Assembly (NCBI GenBank): GCA_007745835.1
Contig: CP036424.1
Span: 4,327,968 to 4,391,967, forward strand
Source of the DNA: Planctomycetes bacterium MalM25
GTDB lineage: Bacteria > Planctomycetota > Planctomycetia > Pirellulales > Lacipirellulaceae
Length of the DNA: 64,000 nucleotides
Direction: 5' to 3'
The notes under the pieces are model-generated. The model was not told the DNA's origin and did no database searches. It saw only the letters and a program-made list of their open reading frames with translations. Below are positions 53,739 through 61,824 of the stretch, piece by piece; position 1 is the first letter of the stretch; the number at the start of each line of letters is the position of its first letter. A program made the translations under genes and the position numbers.

Positions 53739-54311
53739 ATGAAACCGTATCTCTACGCTCTCCTGCTGCTCGTTGCCGCCACGCTCAGCGCTCACGCGGA
53801 TCCGACCACCTCGCGCGCGATTGACTTGGCCGGCGGCGCCCTTGCCTTCGACGCGCCGGAGGCGTGGGACTCGGTCACGCCCGGCAGCCGGATCCTGGAG
53901 CACGAACTCTCGGTCGACGCGCCGGAGGGATCGGACGCCGCCGACGCGCGGCTCACGATCATGGCCGCCGGCGGGAGCGTCGAAGCGAATCTATCGCGTT
54001 GGGTCGGTCAGTTTCAGACGATCGATCGAAGCCAAGACCGCGACGCGCCGATGAAGCAAGAGATCGAAGCCGGCGGCATGAAGGGGACGCTGCTCGACGT
54101 GAGCGGCACCTACCTCGAAAGCGCCGGCGGTCCGTTCGGCCCCAAGACGCCGCGCGAAGGTTACCGGCTGGTTGGCGCCATCGTTCAGACCAAGGGCTCG
54201 GGCAACTACTTCTTCAAGCTCATCGGCCCGAAGGCGACCGTCGATCCGGCGGCGGAGACCTTCCGCGAGATGGTCGAGTCGCTCCGCAAGAAGGAACAAG
54301 AGTCTCCGTGA
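53739..54311 (+). CDS. small secreted protein
   Basis: A 190-aa exported protein with a signal peptide (MKPYLYALLLLVAATLSAHA). The mature part has LAFDAPEAWDSVTPGSRILE and later TKGSGNYFFKLIGPKATVDP. This PEAW / KLIGP pattern resembles other planctomycete secreted domains of unknown role. The stop overlaps the GTG start of the HIT gene (GTGA, 54308-54311). An ATG at 53715 would also overlap the previous stop, but the signal peptide argues for 53739. Confidence 0.7.
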   Translation: MKPYLYALLLLVAATLSAHADPTTSRAIDLAGGALAFDAPEAWDSVTPGSRILEHELSVDAPEGSDAADARLTIMAAGGSVEANLSRWVGQFQTIDRSQDRDAPMKQEIEAGGMKGTLLDVSGTYLESAGGPFGPKTPREGYRLVGAIVQTKGSGNYFFKLIGPKATVDPAAETFREMVESLRKKEQESP

Positions 54312-54850
54312 GCAACGAAGAACGCCTGTGGGCGCCCTGGCGGCTCGGCTACATCAAAGGGACCGAGGAGGCCGCAACGCCTCCCTCGCCAAGCGAGTGG
54401 GTCGCGGGCGCCAAGCAAGATTGCTTCCTCTGCCTAGCCGCGGCGGAGTACGACGAGGCCGACGCGGACAAGCGGCTGCTCGTTGCGGGGCGTGACGACC
54501 ACGTCGTCACGGTTCTGAATCGTTACCCGTACAGCAACTGCCACGTGCTGGTCAGCCCACGCCGCCACGAGGCGGAGCTGAGCCAGTTGACCGACGACGA
54601 GCACCTCGCCGCAATGCGGACGCTCACGCGCCTCTCCGAAGGTCTCAGGGAGCGGATCGGGGCGCAGGGATTCAACATCGGCCTCAACCTCGGCGCCGTC
54701 GCCGGCGCCGGCGTGCCGGGACATCTCCATTGGCACCTGGTGCCGCGGTGGCCGGGCGACCACAACTTCATGCCGACCCTGGCCGGCGTCCGGGTCATCC
54801 CCCAATCCCTCGAGGCGGCGTGGGAGATCGTGCGCGAGGCGCTCGCCTAG
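54308..54850 (+). CDS. HIT-family hydrolase (Ap4A phosphorylase-like)
   Basis: A 180-aa HIT protein. N-terminal RLWAPWRLGYIKG is typical of the bacterial FHIT-like branch related to Ap4A phosphorylase Rv2613c. Zinc-type Cys (DCFLCLAAAEY), LNRYPYSNCHVLVSPRRHEA and the HIT motif HLHWHLVPRWPGD follow. It cleaves dinucleoside polyphosphates; the exact substrate is inferred. The start is GTG at 54308, overlapping the preceding stop. Confidence 0.88.
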   Translation: MSNEERLWAPWRLGYIKGTEEAATPPSPSEWVAGAKQDCFLCLAAAEYDEADADKRLLVAGRDDHVVTVLNRYPYSNCHVLVSPRRHEAELSQLTDDEHLAAMRTLTRLSEGLRERIGAQGFNIGLNLGAVAGAGVPGHLHWHLVPRWPGDHNFMPTLAGVRVIPQSLEAAWEIVREALA

Positions 54851-54854
54851 TCCT

Positions 54855-56009
54855 ATGCATTACTCCGAACGCGAACACCTGCTCCTGGCGCCCTACGCGA
54901 TGCACGCCGCTGACTCGGCCGGCCGCGTCGCGCCCGAGACCGACCACCCCTATCGCTCCCCTTACCAACGCGACCGCGATCGCATCACGCACAGCTCCGC
55001 TTACCGGCGGCTGAGCCACAAGACCCAGGTCTTCACCCGCGAGCTAGCGACCGACCGGAGCGACTACCACCGCTCGCGACTGACGCACACGCTCGAGGTC
55101 GCTTCGGTGGCGCGGACACTCGCGCGGGCGCTACGATTGAACGAGGACTTGGTCGAGGCGCTCGCGCTCGCACACGACGTCGGGCATCCTCCCTTCGGCC
55201 ACGCCGGTGAGGCGGTTCTCGACGAGCGGCTCGCCGAGGTGGGTGGGTTCAACCACAATCGGCAGGCGGTGCGACTGTTCACGCACATCGAGCGGCGCTA
55301 CCCCGACCGTCCCGGCCTGAACCTCACGGCGGAGGTGCTCGAGGGTCAGCAAGCGCGTGGCGCCAAGCCGGCCCGCACGGTTGATTCGCTCGCCCCCGAG
55401 GCGTTCCCCGCGGCGGACGACACGCCAGGTCCGCTCCTTGAGGTGCAGATCGTCGATGCGGCGGACAGCGTCGCCTACGACGCCCACGACGCCGACGACG
55501 CCCTCGAAGCGGGGCTGCTCACGCTCGGAGAGCTCGACTCGATCACGCTGTGGCGCGAGTCGGCGGAGCGCGTACGGACCCGTTACGCGGCGTTGTCCGA
55601 CGGCGATCTCCGCCGTGCGACCGTCCACGAACTGCTCGATCGCCAGGTGGGCGATCTGCTAAGCGTTGTCAGCCGACGCATCGAAGCAGCCGGGATCGAC
55701 AGCGTCGATGCCGTGAGAGCGGCTGAGCCGATCGCCGCTCACTCGGCGGAGTTGGCCGAGCAGAAGCTCGAACTCGAAGGCTTTCTCTTCCGCACGGTTT
55801 ACCGCCACCCGCTGGTGCTGGAGCACCGGGCCGAGGCGACCGAGGCGCTTGAGGAGTGGTTCGACCGCTGCCTCGCTTCGCCCGCGCTGCTACCGGCGGC
55901 TTTTGAGTCGATCCTCGCCGAGGAGTCGCTACGCCGAGCGGTCGGCGACTACCTGGCGACGCTCACCGACCGAGCGATTCTGGAGGGGCGGCAGACCCAG
56001 ATGGCCTGA
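54855..56009 (+). CDS. deoxyguanosinetriphosphate triphosphohydrolase-like protein
   Basis: A 384-aa HD-domain dNTPase of the Dgt family. Features: RDRDRITHSSAYRRLSHKTQ, SRLTHTLEVASVARTLARAL (first HD His), ALAHDVGHPPFGHAGEAVLD (HD motif), NHNRQAVRLF, AADSVAYDAHDADDAL, and a helical C-terminus. It hydrolyses dNTPs to nucleoside plus triphosphate, so it helps set dNTP pools. It lies 4 nt after the HIT gene, so the two are co-transcribed, perhaps as nucleotide housekeeping. Confidence 0.9.
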   Translation: MHYSEREHLLLAPYAMHAADSAGRVAPETDHPYRSPYQRDRDRITHSSAYRRLSHKTQVFTRELATDRSDYHRSRLTHTLEVASVARTLARALRLNEDLVEALALAHDVGHPPFGHAGEAVLDERLAEVGGFNHNRQAVRLFTHIERRYPDRPGLNLTAEVLEGQQARGAKPARTVDSLAPEAFPAADDTPGPLLEVQIVDAADSVAYDAHDADDALEAGLLTLGELDSITLWRESAERVRTRYAALSDGDLRRATVHELLDRQVGDLLSVVSRRIEAAGIDSVDAVRAAEPIAAHSAELAEQKLELEGFLFRTVYRHPLVLEHRAEATEALEEWFDRCLASPALLPAAFESILAEESLRRAVGDYLATLTDRAILEGRQTQMA

Positions 56010-56114
56010 GCGTGTTCGGATCGCAACGCCTGACCGGATCGTCGGGCCGCCCTCTCAAGAACCCGCTAGGAAGCGGGCCCGACCTGCCCCTCCGCGCTGG
56101 TTGATCGCTGACAG

Positions 56115-56128
56115 GCCAGTAAACTGGC
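56115..56128. repeat. GCCAGT-AA-ACTGGC inverted repeat
   Basis: A perfect 6-bp inverted repeat in the 170-bp gap between the dGTPase and PIN-TRAM genes, 52 bp before the ATG at 56180. It may be a promoter-proximal operator or a weak hairpin; no T-run follows. Confidence 0.35.
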
Positions 56129-56179
56129 ATGGTTCCTCCCGCCGGTTTCCCCTTCCTCCGCTCTAGGCCCCCACCACCG

Positions 56180-57211
56180 ATGGCGTTGCTGATCCTCAGG
56201 CTGGTCTTCCTGATGGTCGCCTCGGCGATGGGCTACCGGCTTGCCGTCTCCGATCTGATCATCAGTGAATCGCCCTTGCTGGGGTGGATGAGCTTCTTCG
56301 GCGTCATGCTGTTCGCGGGCTGTGTTATCTACATCGACAGCCTCGTGAGTCGCAAACGGCTCGACGTGATCACGGCCGTTTACTTCGGCATGATCATCGG
56401 CCTGTTCTTGACCTACGTCTTCCAGCTGGCCCTGAGCCCGCTGCTGCCACAACAAGAAGAGTTTTCCGCCTGGAAAGACTGGATCCAGCTCGCCATCGCC
56501 GCGGTCGTTTGCTACTCGTGCATCAGCGTGCTCCTGCAGACCAAGGACGACTTCCGCTTCATCATTCCGTATGTCGAGTTCCAGCGCAAAGCGAAGGGCC
56601 ACAAGCCGTTGGTCCTGGACACGAGCGTCATCATCGACGGCCGGATCGCCGACGTTGTCGAGACGCGTGTCCTCGAGTCGCAGCTCGTCATGCCGCAGTT
56701 CGTCATCGCCGAGCTGCAACACATCGCCGACTCGAGCGACAAGCTCCGCCGTGACCGGGGGCGCCGGGGGCTCGACATCCTGAACCGTCTAAAGGGCGAC
56801 AAGCAGGTCGATCTGATGGTCTTCGACCGCGAGCTGCCCGAGTTCGAGAGCCAGCCGGTCGACCAGAAGCTGGTGCTGCTCGCCAAGCACCTGGAGGGCA
56901 AGGTCGTCACGAACGACTTCAACCTCAACAAAGTCGCCAAGGTCCAGAACGTCGATGTCGTGAACCTCAACGAGCTGGCGAACGCCCTCAAGCCGATCTT
57001 CCTGCCCGGCGAAGAGGTCACGGTCCGCGTCATGAAGCCGGGCGAGGAGTCGCACCAGGGCGTCGGCTACCTGGACGACGGCACCATGGTCGTGATCGAA
57101 AACGGCCGCGACCACCTCAACGAGATGGTCACCGCCCTGGTCACCAGCGTCCTGCAGACCAACGCCGGACGGATGGTCTTCGCCCGATTCGAGCGAGCGT
57201 CCGAGGGCTAG
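56180..57211 (+). CDS. PIN-TRAM membrane protein (YacL-like)
   Basis: A 343-aa protein with four N-terminal membrane segments (residues 1-125; LVFLMVASAMGYRLAV, SFFGVMLFAGCVIYID, ITAVYFGMIIGLFLTYVF, LAIAAVVCYSCISVLL). A PIN domain follows (PLVLDTSVIIDGRIADVVET, VIAELQHIADSSDKLRR, RRGLDILNRLKGD, KVVTNDFNLNKVAKVQNVDV), with its conserved acidic residues kept, and then a TRAM domain (GEEVTVRVMKPGEESHQGVG, DGTMVVIENGRDHLNEMV). The family is a membrane-anchored RNase-like protein. The start is the ATG at 56180. Confidence 0.92.
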   Translation: MALLILRLVFLMVASAMGYRLAVSDLIISESPLLGWMSFFGVMLFAGCVIYIDSLVSRKRLDVITAVYFGMIIGLFLTYVFQLALSPLLPQQEEFSAWKDWIQLAIAAVVCYSCISVLLQTKDDFRFIIPYVEFQRKAKGHKPLVLDTSVIIDGRIADVVETRVLESQLVMPQFVIAELQHIADSSDKLRRDRGRRGLDILNRLKGDKQVDLMVFDRELPEFESQPVDQKLVLLAKHLEGKVVTNDFNLNKVAKVQNVDVVNLNELANALKPIFLPGEEVTVRVMKPGEESHQGVGYLDDGTMVVIENGRDHLNEMVTALVTSVLQTNAGRMVFARFERASEG

Positions 57212-57298
57212 CGGGCCCCCCTGGTCTTGGCGGAGCGACGACCGAGGCCGTACAAACGTGGTCCGATAGGACGACGCCCCCGCCCCGAGACGCCCCCC

Positions 57299-58192
57299 AT
57301 GCTCCCGCTCGCCGAAGCCACCGCCGCCGTTGCCGACGCCGCCGTCGAAACCGCTCAACGAGCGGTCGAGATCTCTTGGGATTACACCGAGGTCTTCACC
57401 TGGCACGGGCTCATGACGCTCGGCATGCTGATCATGCTGCAGGCGGTCTTGGGCTTCGACAACCTGCTCTACATTTCGCTGGAGTCAAAGCGGGCGCCCG
57501 AGGAGAAGCAGAAGATGGTCCGCACGACGGGCATCCTCATCGCGGTGGTTCTGCGGATCGTCCTGCTGTTCGTCCTGATGCAGGCGATCCACGCGTTCCA
57601 GGTCTCCTTCTTCAAAATCTCCGCCGAGTCAGCGCTCGGGGGCATCTTGAGCGGGGACTTCAACTTCCACGCGATCATTGTGCTCGCCGGCGGGGTGTTC
57701 ATCCTCTACACGGCGCTCAAAGAGATCCTCCACTTGGTCGCGACCGAGGACCTCTCGCACGGGGGAGACGCCAGTCGCAAATCGGCGGGCATGGTCATCG
57801 CGACGATCGTGTTGATGAACCTCGTCTTCTCGTTCGACTCGATCCTGTCGGCGATGGCGCTGACCAACAACTTCTGGATCATGGCGATCGCGATCGTCAT
57901 CAGCGGCGTGCTCATGGTCCTGATGGCGGACGGCGTCTCCGACTTCCTCAAGAAGAACCGCCTGTACGAGGTGCTCGGCCTGTTCGTGTTGCTGATCGTG
58001 GGCGTGATGCTCATGGGCGAAGGGGGGCACCTCGCCCACCTGAAGCTGCTCGGTTACCCGGTCGAACCGATCAGCAAGACGACCTTCTACTTCACGATCA
58101 TCACGCTCGTGCTGATCGACATCGTGCAGGGTCGCTATCAGAAGAAGCTGATGGCGGAAAAGGAGAGCAAAGCGCGAGTCACGAGTTCCTAG
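57299..58192 (+). CDS. TerC-family membrane protein
   Basis: A 297-aa TerC-like protein with about eight membrane helices. Family motifs: AVLGFDNLLYISLESKRAPEE (with the FDN signature), ILIAVVLRIVLLFVLMQAIH, VLMNLVFSFDSILSAMALTN (split) with the second FDS signature, and LGLFVLLIVGVMLMGEGGHL. TerC homologues are linked to manganese export and exoenzyme metalation. The start is the ATG at 57299. It converges with the TrkA-type gene across 50 bp. Confidence 0.88.
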   Translation: MLPLAEATAAVADAAVETAQRAVEISWDYTEVFTWHGLMTLGMLIMLQAVLGFDNLLYISLESKRAPEEKQKMVRTTGILIAVVLRIVLLFVLMQAIHAFQVSFFKISAESALGGILSGDFNFHAIIVLAGGVFILYTALKEILHLVATEDLSHGGDASRKSAGMVIATIVLMNLVFSFDSILSAMALTNNFWIMAIAIVISGVLMVLMADGVSDFLKKNRLYEVLGLFVLLIVGVMLMGEGGHLAHLKLLGYPVEPISKTTFYFTIITLVLIDIVQGRYQKKLMAEKESKARVTSS

Positions 58193-58242
58193 GCGTGAGT
58201 TCTTGCTGGCTAACTCTTGCCTCGCAACTCAACAATCACGTC

Positions 58243-58908
58243 TTACTTAAAATCGCTCAGCTTGTTCACGTCGACCTGCTTGCCAACCACCAGCAGCACC
58301 TGATCGGCGGCGAGCTGGTACTCTCCGCCCGGGAACATCTCGAGCTTGCCGCTCAGGGCGTCCTTGACGCCGACGACCCACACGTTGTGCTTACGCCGCA
58401 GGTCGAGCTCCTGCATCGTCTTGCCAGCCCACTGATCGGGCGAGGCGACCTCGACGAAGCTGTACTCGGGATCGATCGCCAGGAAGTCGAGGACGTTCGG
58501 CCAGGTCATCCGGTCGGCGAGCTGGCGGGCGATCTCGGTCTCCGGGAAGATCACCCGGTCGACGCCCAGGCACTTGAGGATGCGGGCGTGTTCCTCGGTT
58601 ACGCCTTTTACGATCACCTGTTTGGCGCCAAGTTCCTTAGCGTGCAGCGTCGCGAGCAGCGACTGGGTGATGTCCTCGCCCATGCTGATGATCACCGCGT
58701 TCGCTTGGGCGACCGGCAGGTGAGCGATCGAATCGCGGTCGCGGGCGTCGCCGATGACGGCCTCGTAGAGCACATCTTTGAGCGACTCGACGCGGTCCTT
58801 GCTCTGGTCCATGCCCGTCACCCGGCAACCGTTTTCCCCCAGACGCACAGCGAGCGCCCCGCCGAAAGAGCCGAGTCCGATGACAACGAATTGCTTGTGT
58901 TCGGCCAT
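58243..58908 (-). CDS. TrkA/KtrA-type potassium regulatory subunit
   Basis: A 221-aa RCK protein. RCK_N Rossmann part: FVVIGLGSFGGALAVRLGEN, VTGMDQSKDRVE, VIGDARDRDSI, NAVIISMGEDITQSL. RCK_C: EVASPDQWAGKTMQELDLRR, ending LLVVGKQVDVNKLSDF. It gates the TrkH channel by binding ADP/ATP, NAD(H) or c-di-AMP in known systems; which one applies here is unknown. The start is the ATG at 58908; the long upstream frame overlaps trkH and is rejected. It follows the TrkH-type gene by 77 nt. Confidence 0.93.
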   Translation of the reverse strand: MAEHKQFVVIGLGSFGGALAVRLGENGCRVTGMDQSKDRVESLKDVLYEAVIGDARDRDSIAHLPVAQANAVIISMGEDITQSLLATLHAKELGAKQVIVKGVTEEHARILKCLGVDRVIFPETEIARQLADRMTWPNVLDFLAIDPEYSFVEVASPDQWAGKTMQELDLRRKHNVWVVGVKDALSGKLEMFPGGEYQLAADQVLLVVGKQVDVNKLSDFK

Positions 58909-58985
58909 GGTGAAGGGGACGTTGCTTGGGGTGCAAGTTGAGGTTCGCCGCAGGGGGGTATTAGCCACCACCGGGGCGGTCGGGG

Positions 58986-60395
58986 CTAGCCCACCAGCGG
59001 CTCTTCGTTCGGGTACTCGACGCGTTCGGAGCGTTCGCTGTGGGAGAGGGCGACAAACGTCGTGATCGGCCCGAGCCGGCCCAAGATCATTAAGAAGATC
59101 ATGATGACCCGGCTGGTGTCGCTCAGCGTGGCGGTGATGCCGGTCGACAGGCCAACCGTGCCCAGGGCGGAGATCACCTCGAACAACGCGTCGAGGAAGA
59201 GACCGTCGGACCCGATGTGACCGAAGCCCGTCTGCTCGATCACCAGCAACGCCGTCAACGCGACGCCGCCGAGCGTGACAAACAGCATCGCCGTCGCCAC
59301 GGCGCGCTCGATGCTTGTGATGGGCAGCGTGCGGCGGAACAGGTTCACGCGGGTGTACCCCTGGAAGGTCGCCCACGCCCGCAGGGCGATGATCGCCGCG
59401 GTGGTGACCTTGAACCCGCCCCCGGTGCTGCACGGCCCGGCGCCGATCATCATCAGCAGCACGCTGATGAAGAGCATCGCGTTGGTCATCTCGGCGATTT
59501 CGACCGTGTTGAACCCCGCGGTGCGGCAAGTGAGGCTGTGGAACGCCGCCTTGTAGACGCGCACGCGCAGCGGGTCGTTCGCCAGGACGTTGCCCGACTC
59601 GAGCGCCAGGAAGCTCACAAACCCGATGGCCAACAGCACGCCCGTGCCGATGAGCATGATCTTCGTGTGGAGTTGCAGGCCCGCCCATCGATCCGGGCCG
59701 GGGCGTTTGCGGCTCTTCCACAGGTCGATCACAACCGGGAACCCGAGCCCGCCAACGATCACCAGCGCCCCGATCGTGGCGTTCACGACAAAGCTGTCCG
59801 CGAACGGCACCAGGCTCTGGTCATGCAACGCGAAGCCCGCGTTGCAGAACGCGGAGACGCTGTGGAACAGCGCGTGCCACGTCGCCTCGCCCCGAGTGGC
59901 CCAGACGCCCAGCTCGGCGAAGTGGTCGTAGTTGGCGTGGTTGTAAGCCGTCAGGAGGCCGAAGCCGGCCGCCTCGCACAAGAAGGTCATCACGAGGACG
60001 TTGCGGAGGATGCTCCGCAGGTCGCCTTCCTCGCCGGCGCCGAGCGTCTGGGCGATCACCTTGCGTTGCCGCATGCTGCCCGAGCGATTGAATTGCACGA
60101 CGATGAAGGTCGTGACCGTCATGATGCCGATCCCGCCAAGCTGGATCTGCGCGAGGATGATCCCCTGACCCAGCAACGAGAAATCGTGCGGCGTCGAACG
60201 CACGGTCAGCCCCGTCACGCACGAAGCGCTGGTCGAGGTGAACAGGGCGTCGAGCGCCGTGATGGGCTGCTCCGGGTCCGCGGCACACCCCGGGATCAGG
60301 TACAGCGCCGTGAACCCAGCGATGATCAGCCCCGCGTACCACGATAGGGACGCGCGGCCGGGGTACTGGTTGATCGAGCCAACGAACTGCGGCAT
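58986..60395 (-). CDS. TrkH/KtrB-type potassium uptake channel
   Basis: A 469-aa channel subunit with four selectivity-loop repeats. Visible are FTSTSASCVTGLTVRSTPHD, FHSVSAFCNAGFALHDQS, FHSLTCRTAGFNTVEIAEMT and FEVISALGTVGLSTGITATL; each loop holds the family Gly. It imports K+ (often with Na+ coupling). It is paired with the TrkA-type subunit downstream. The start is the ATG at 60395; it follows the MFS gene at a distance of 44 nt on the same strand, so co-transcription is possible. Confidence 0.94.
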   Translation of the reverse strand: MPQFVGSINQYPGRASLSWYAGLIIAGFTALYLIPGCAADPEQPITALDALFTSTSASCVTGLTVRSTPHDFSLLGQGIILAQIQLGGIGIMTVTTFIVVQFNRSGSMRQRKVIAQTLGAGEEGDLRSILRNVLVMTFLCEAAGFGLLTAYNHANYDHFAELGVWATRGEATWHALFHSVSAFCNAGFALHDQSLVPFADSFVVNATIGALVIVGGLGFPVVIDLWKSRKRPGPDRWAGLQLHTKIMLIGTGVLLAIGFVSFLALESGNVLANDPLRVRVYKAAFHSLTCRTAGFNTVEIAEMTNAMLFISVLLMMIGAGPCSTGGGFKVTTAAIIALRAWATFQGYTRVNLFRRTLPITSIERAVATAMLFVTLGGVALTALLVIEQTGFGHIGSDGLFLDALFEVISALGTVGLSTGITATLSDTSRVIMIFLMILGRLGPITTFVALSHSERSERVEYPNEEPLVG

Positions 60396-60439
60396 CGGGT
60401 GGACTGCTGGCGGGAGCGGAGAATCGGTAACCCTCTATC

Positions 60440-61702
60440 TTAATCGGCAGGCCGCCGCCGGCGTAGCAGCGCCGCCGCCACGAAACCGACGGCCGAAAAA
60501 CAGGCCAGAACCAGCCAAAGACGCTGGTACCCCACCAAAACGTCCCCCCGATCGCGGGCCGTTTTCAGCAGCCAGCCGGCCAGCAGGGGCCAGAAAATAT
60601 CCGGCGTGTACCCCACAAACGAGACGATCCCCGCCGCGCTGCCGGTCAGCGACGCGGGGATGTTCGACTCCTCGAACATGGCGAAGTAGATCCGCAAGCC
60701 GCAGCCCACGGCCCAGGCGACCGCGATGTTCGCCACCGCCAACGCTAGGTAGTCGCTCGAAGTGGGCGCCGCGTAGAGCGCTAAGAACGCGACAACCAGC
60801 ACGCCGAAGCCGATCCGCACCGTCTTGATCGGCCCCAGCCAACGGTCCGCCAACCAACCCGCGATCAACGCGGCAAGGATGCGCAGGAAAGTGAGCGACG
60901 AGGTAAGCCAAGCCGAACTCTTCTTGGTCAGGCCGTAGATATCCTCGGTGTACTGGCCGTAGTAATCCGAGGTCTTGTACGCGCAGTACGCCGACAGCAC
61001 GATCAGTCCCATCAGCCAAACCGCCGGCTCGCGAAGCAAGCGGAGGACCTCTCTAGGCGAACCGCCGCGGTCGTCGATCCCCTTGCCAACCACCGAGGGG
61101 GGCAGCGCGAACCAGACGAAGATCGCCACGGCGGCCGTCACGGCGGCGTAGCCGTACATGATGCTCCGCACCGCCCCGTCCGAGGCGTCGGCGCCGGGCG
61201 CCAGCTGGTCGCCGATCGCCAGAGCGGAACCGGCCGCAATCAGCCACGCGACCAAGCCGCGTCCCCCGTCCAGCACGCCGAACGCGCGCCCCTGGCTCAT
61301 CCCCCCGCCGAGCTCGCGCGTCGTGCGGATCAGTGGCGACCAGAACGCCAGGATCGTCGACACACCCCAGAACGCGAATAGCAGCTTCAAGCCCAAGAAG
61401 CTGGGCAGGGTCGCCATATAAAGGCTGCCCAACGCGGTCACCAGCAACGATCCCGACATCAGCACCCGCGGGCCGAAGCGGTCGGCGAGCGGGCCGCCCA
61501 GGGCGTAGCTGATCATCGCCGCGAAGCCGTACCACGCCTGAGCTTCACCGAGCTGCAAGTCGTTGATCCCGAACGAATCGAGCAAGCTCGTGCGGAAGTA
61601 CCGTCCCGGGTGGAACGCCGGGATGAAGATCACCTCCCCCGCCAGGATCAGCCCCGCCATCGCGAGGACGCGGCGGGCGGGGCTCGGCTGGTTCTCTTGC
61701 AC
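60440..61702 (-). CDS. MFS transporter
   Basis: A 420-aa major facilitator protein with about 12 membrane helices. N-domain features: LQLGEAQAWYGFAAMISYAL, GGPLADRFGPRVLM and LATTLPS-like region; C-domain TFLRILAALIAGWLADRWLG. Sequence around SPLIRTTRELGGGMSQGRAF resembles the anion:cation/sugar-phosphate group. The substrate is unknown. The start is GTG at 61702, inferred because family homology precedes the first ATG. It is divergent from mfd over 122 bp. Confidence 0.85.
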   Translation of the reverse strand: MQENQPSPARRVLAMAGLILAGEVIFIPAFHPGRYFRTSLLDSFGINDLQLGEAQAWYGFAAMISYALGGPLADRFGPRVLMSGSLLVTALGSLYMATLPSFLGLKLLFAFWGVSTILAFWSPLIRTTRELGGGMSQGRAFGVLDGGRGLVAWLIAAGSALAIGDQLAPGADASDGAVRSIMYGYAAVTAAVAIFVWFALPPSVVGKGIDDRGGSPREVLRLLREPAVWLMGLIVLSAYCAYKTSDYYGQYTEDIYGLTKKSSAWLTSSLTFLRILAALIAGWLADRWLGPIKTVRIGFGVLVVAFLALYAAPTSSDYLALAVANIAVAWAVGCGLRIYFAMFEESNIPASLTGSAAGIVSFVGYTPDIFWPLLAGWLLKTARDRGDVLVGYQRLWLVLACFSAVGFVAAALLRRRRPAD

Positions 61703-61824
61703 GGCAAACCTGCGGTCTTGGAACGGGAGCTTCGTAGCCGACTGTTGTACCGCCGAGCCACGCCCGTCAGGAAGCGACCGAACGGCGCCCTGACGCTAAC
61801 GGCCCGGGGGCCTACACTCAGGTT

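Noticed and set aside
58909-59721. N-terminal extension of the TrkA-type gene
   Set aside because: It overlaps the TrkH-type gene antisense to its coding sense frame and reads as Arg/His-rich noise; RCK homology begins at 58908.
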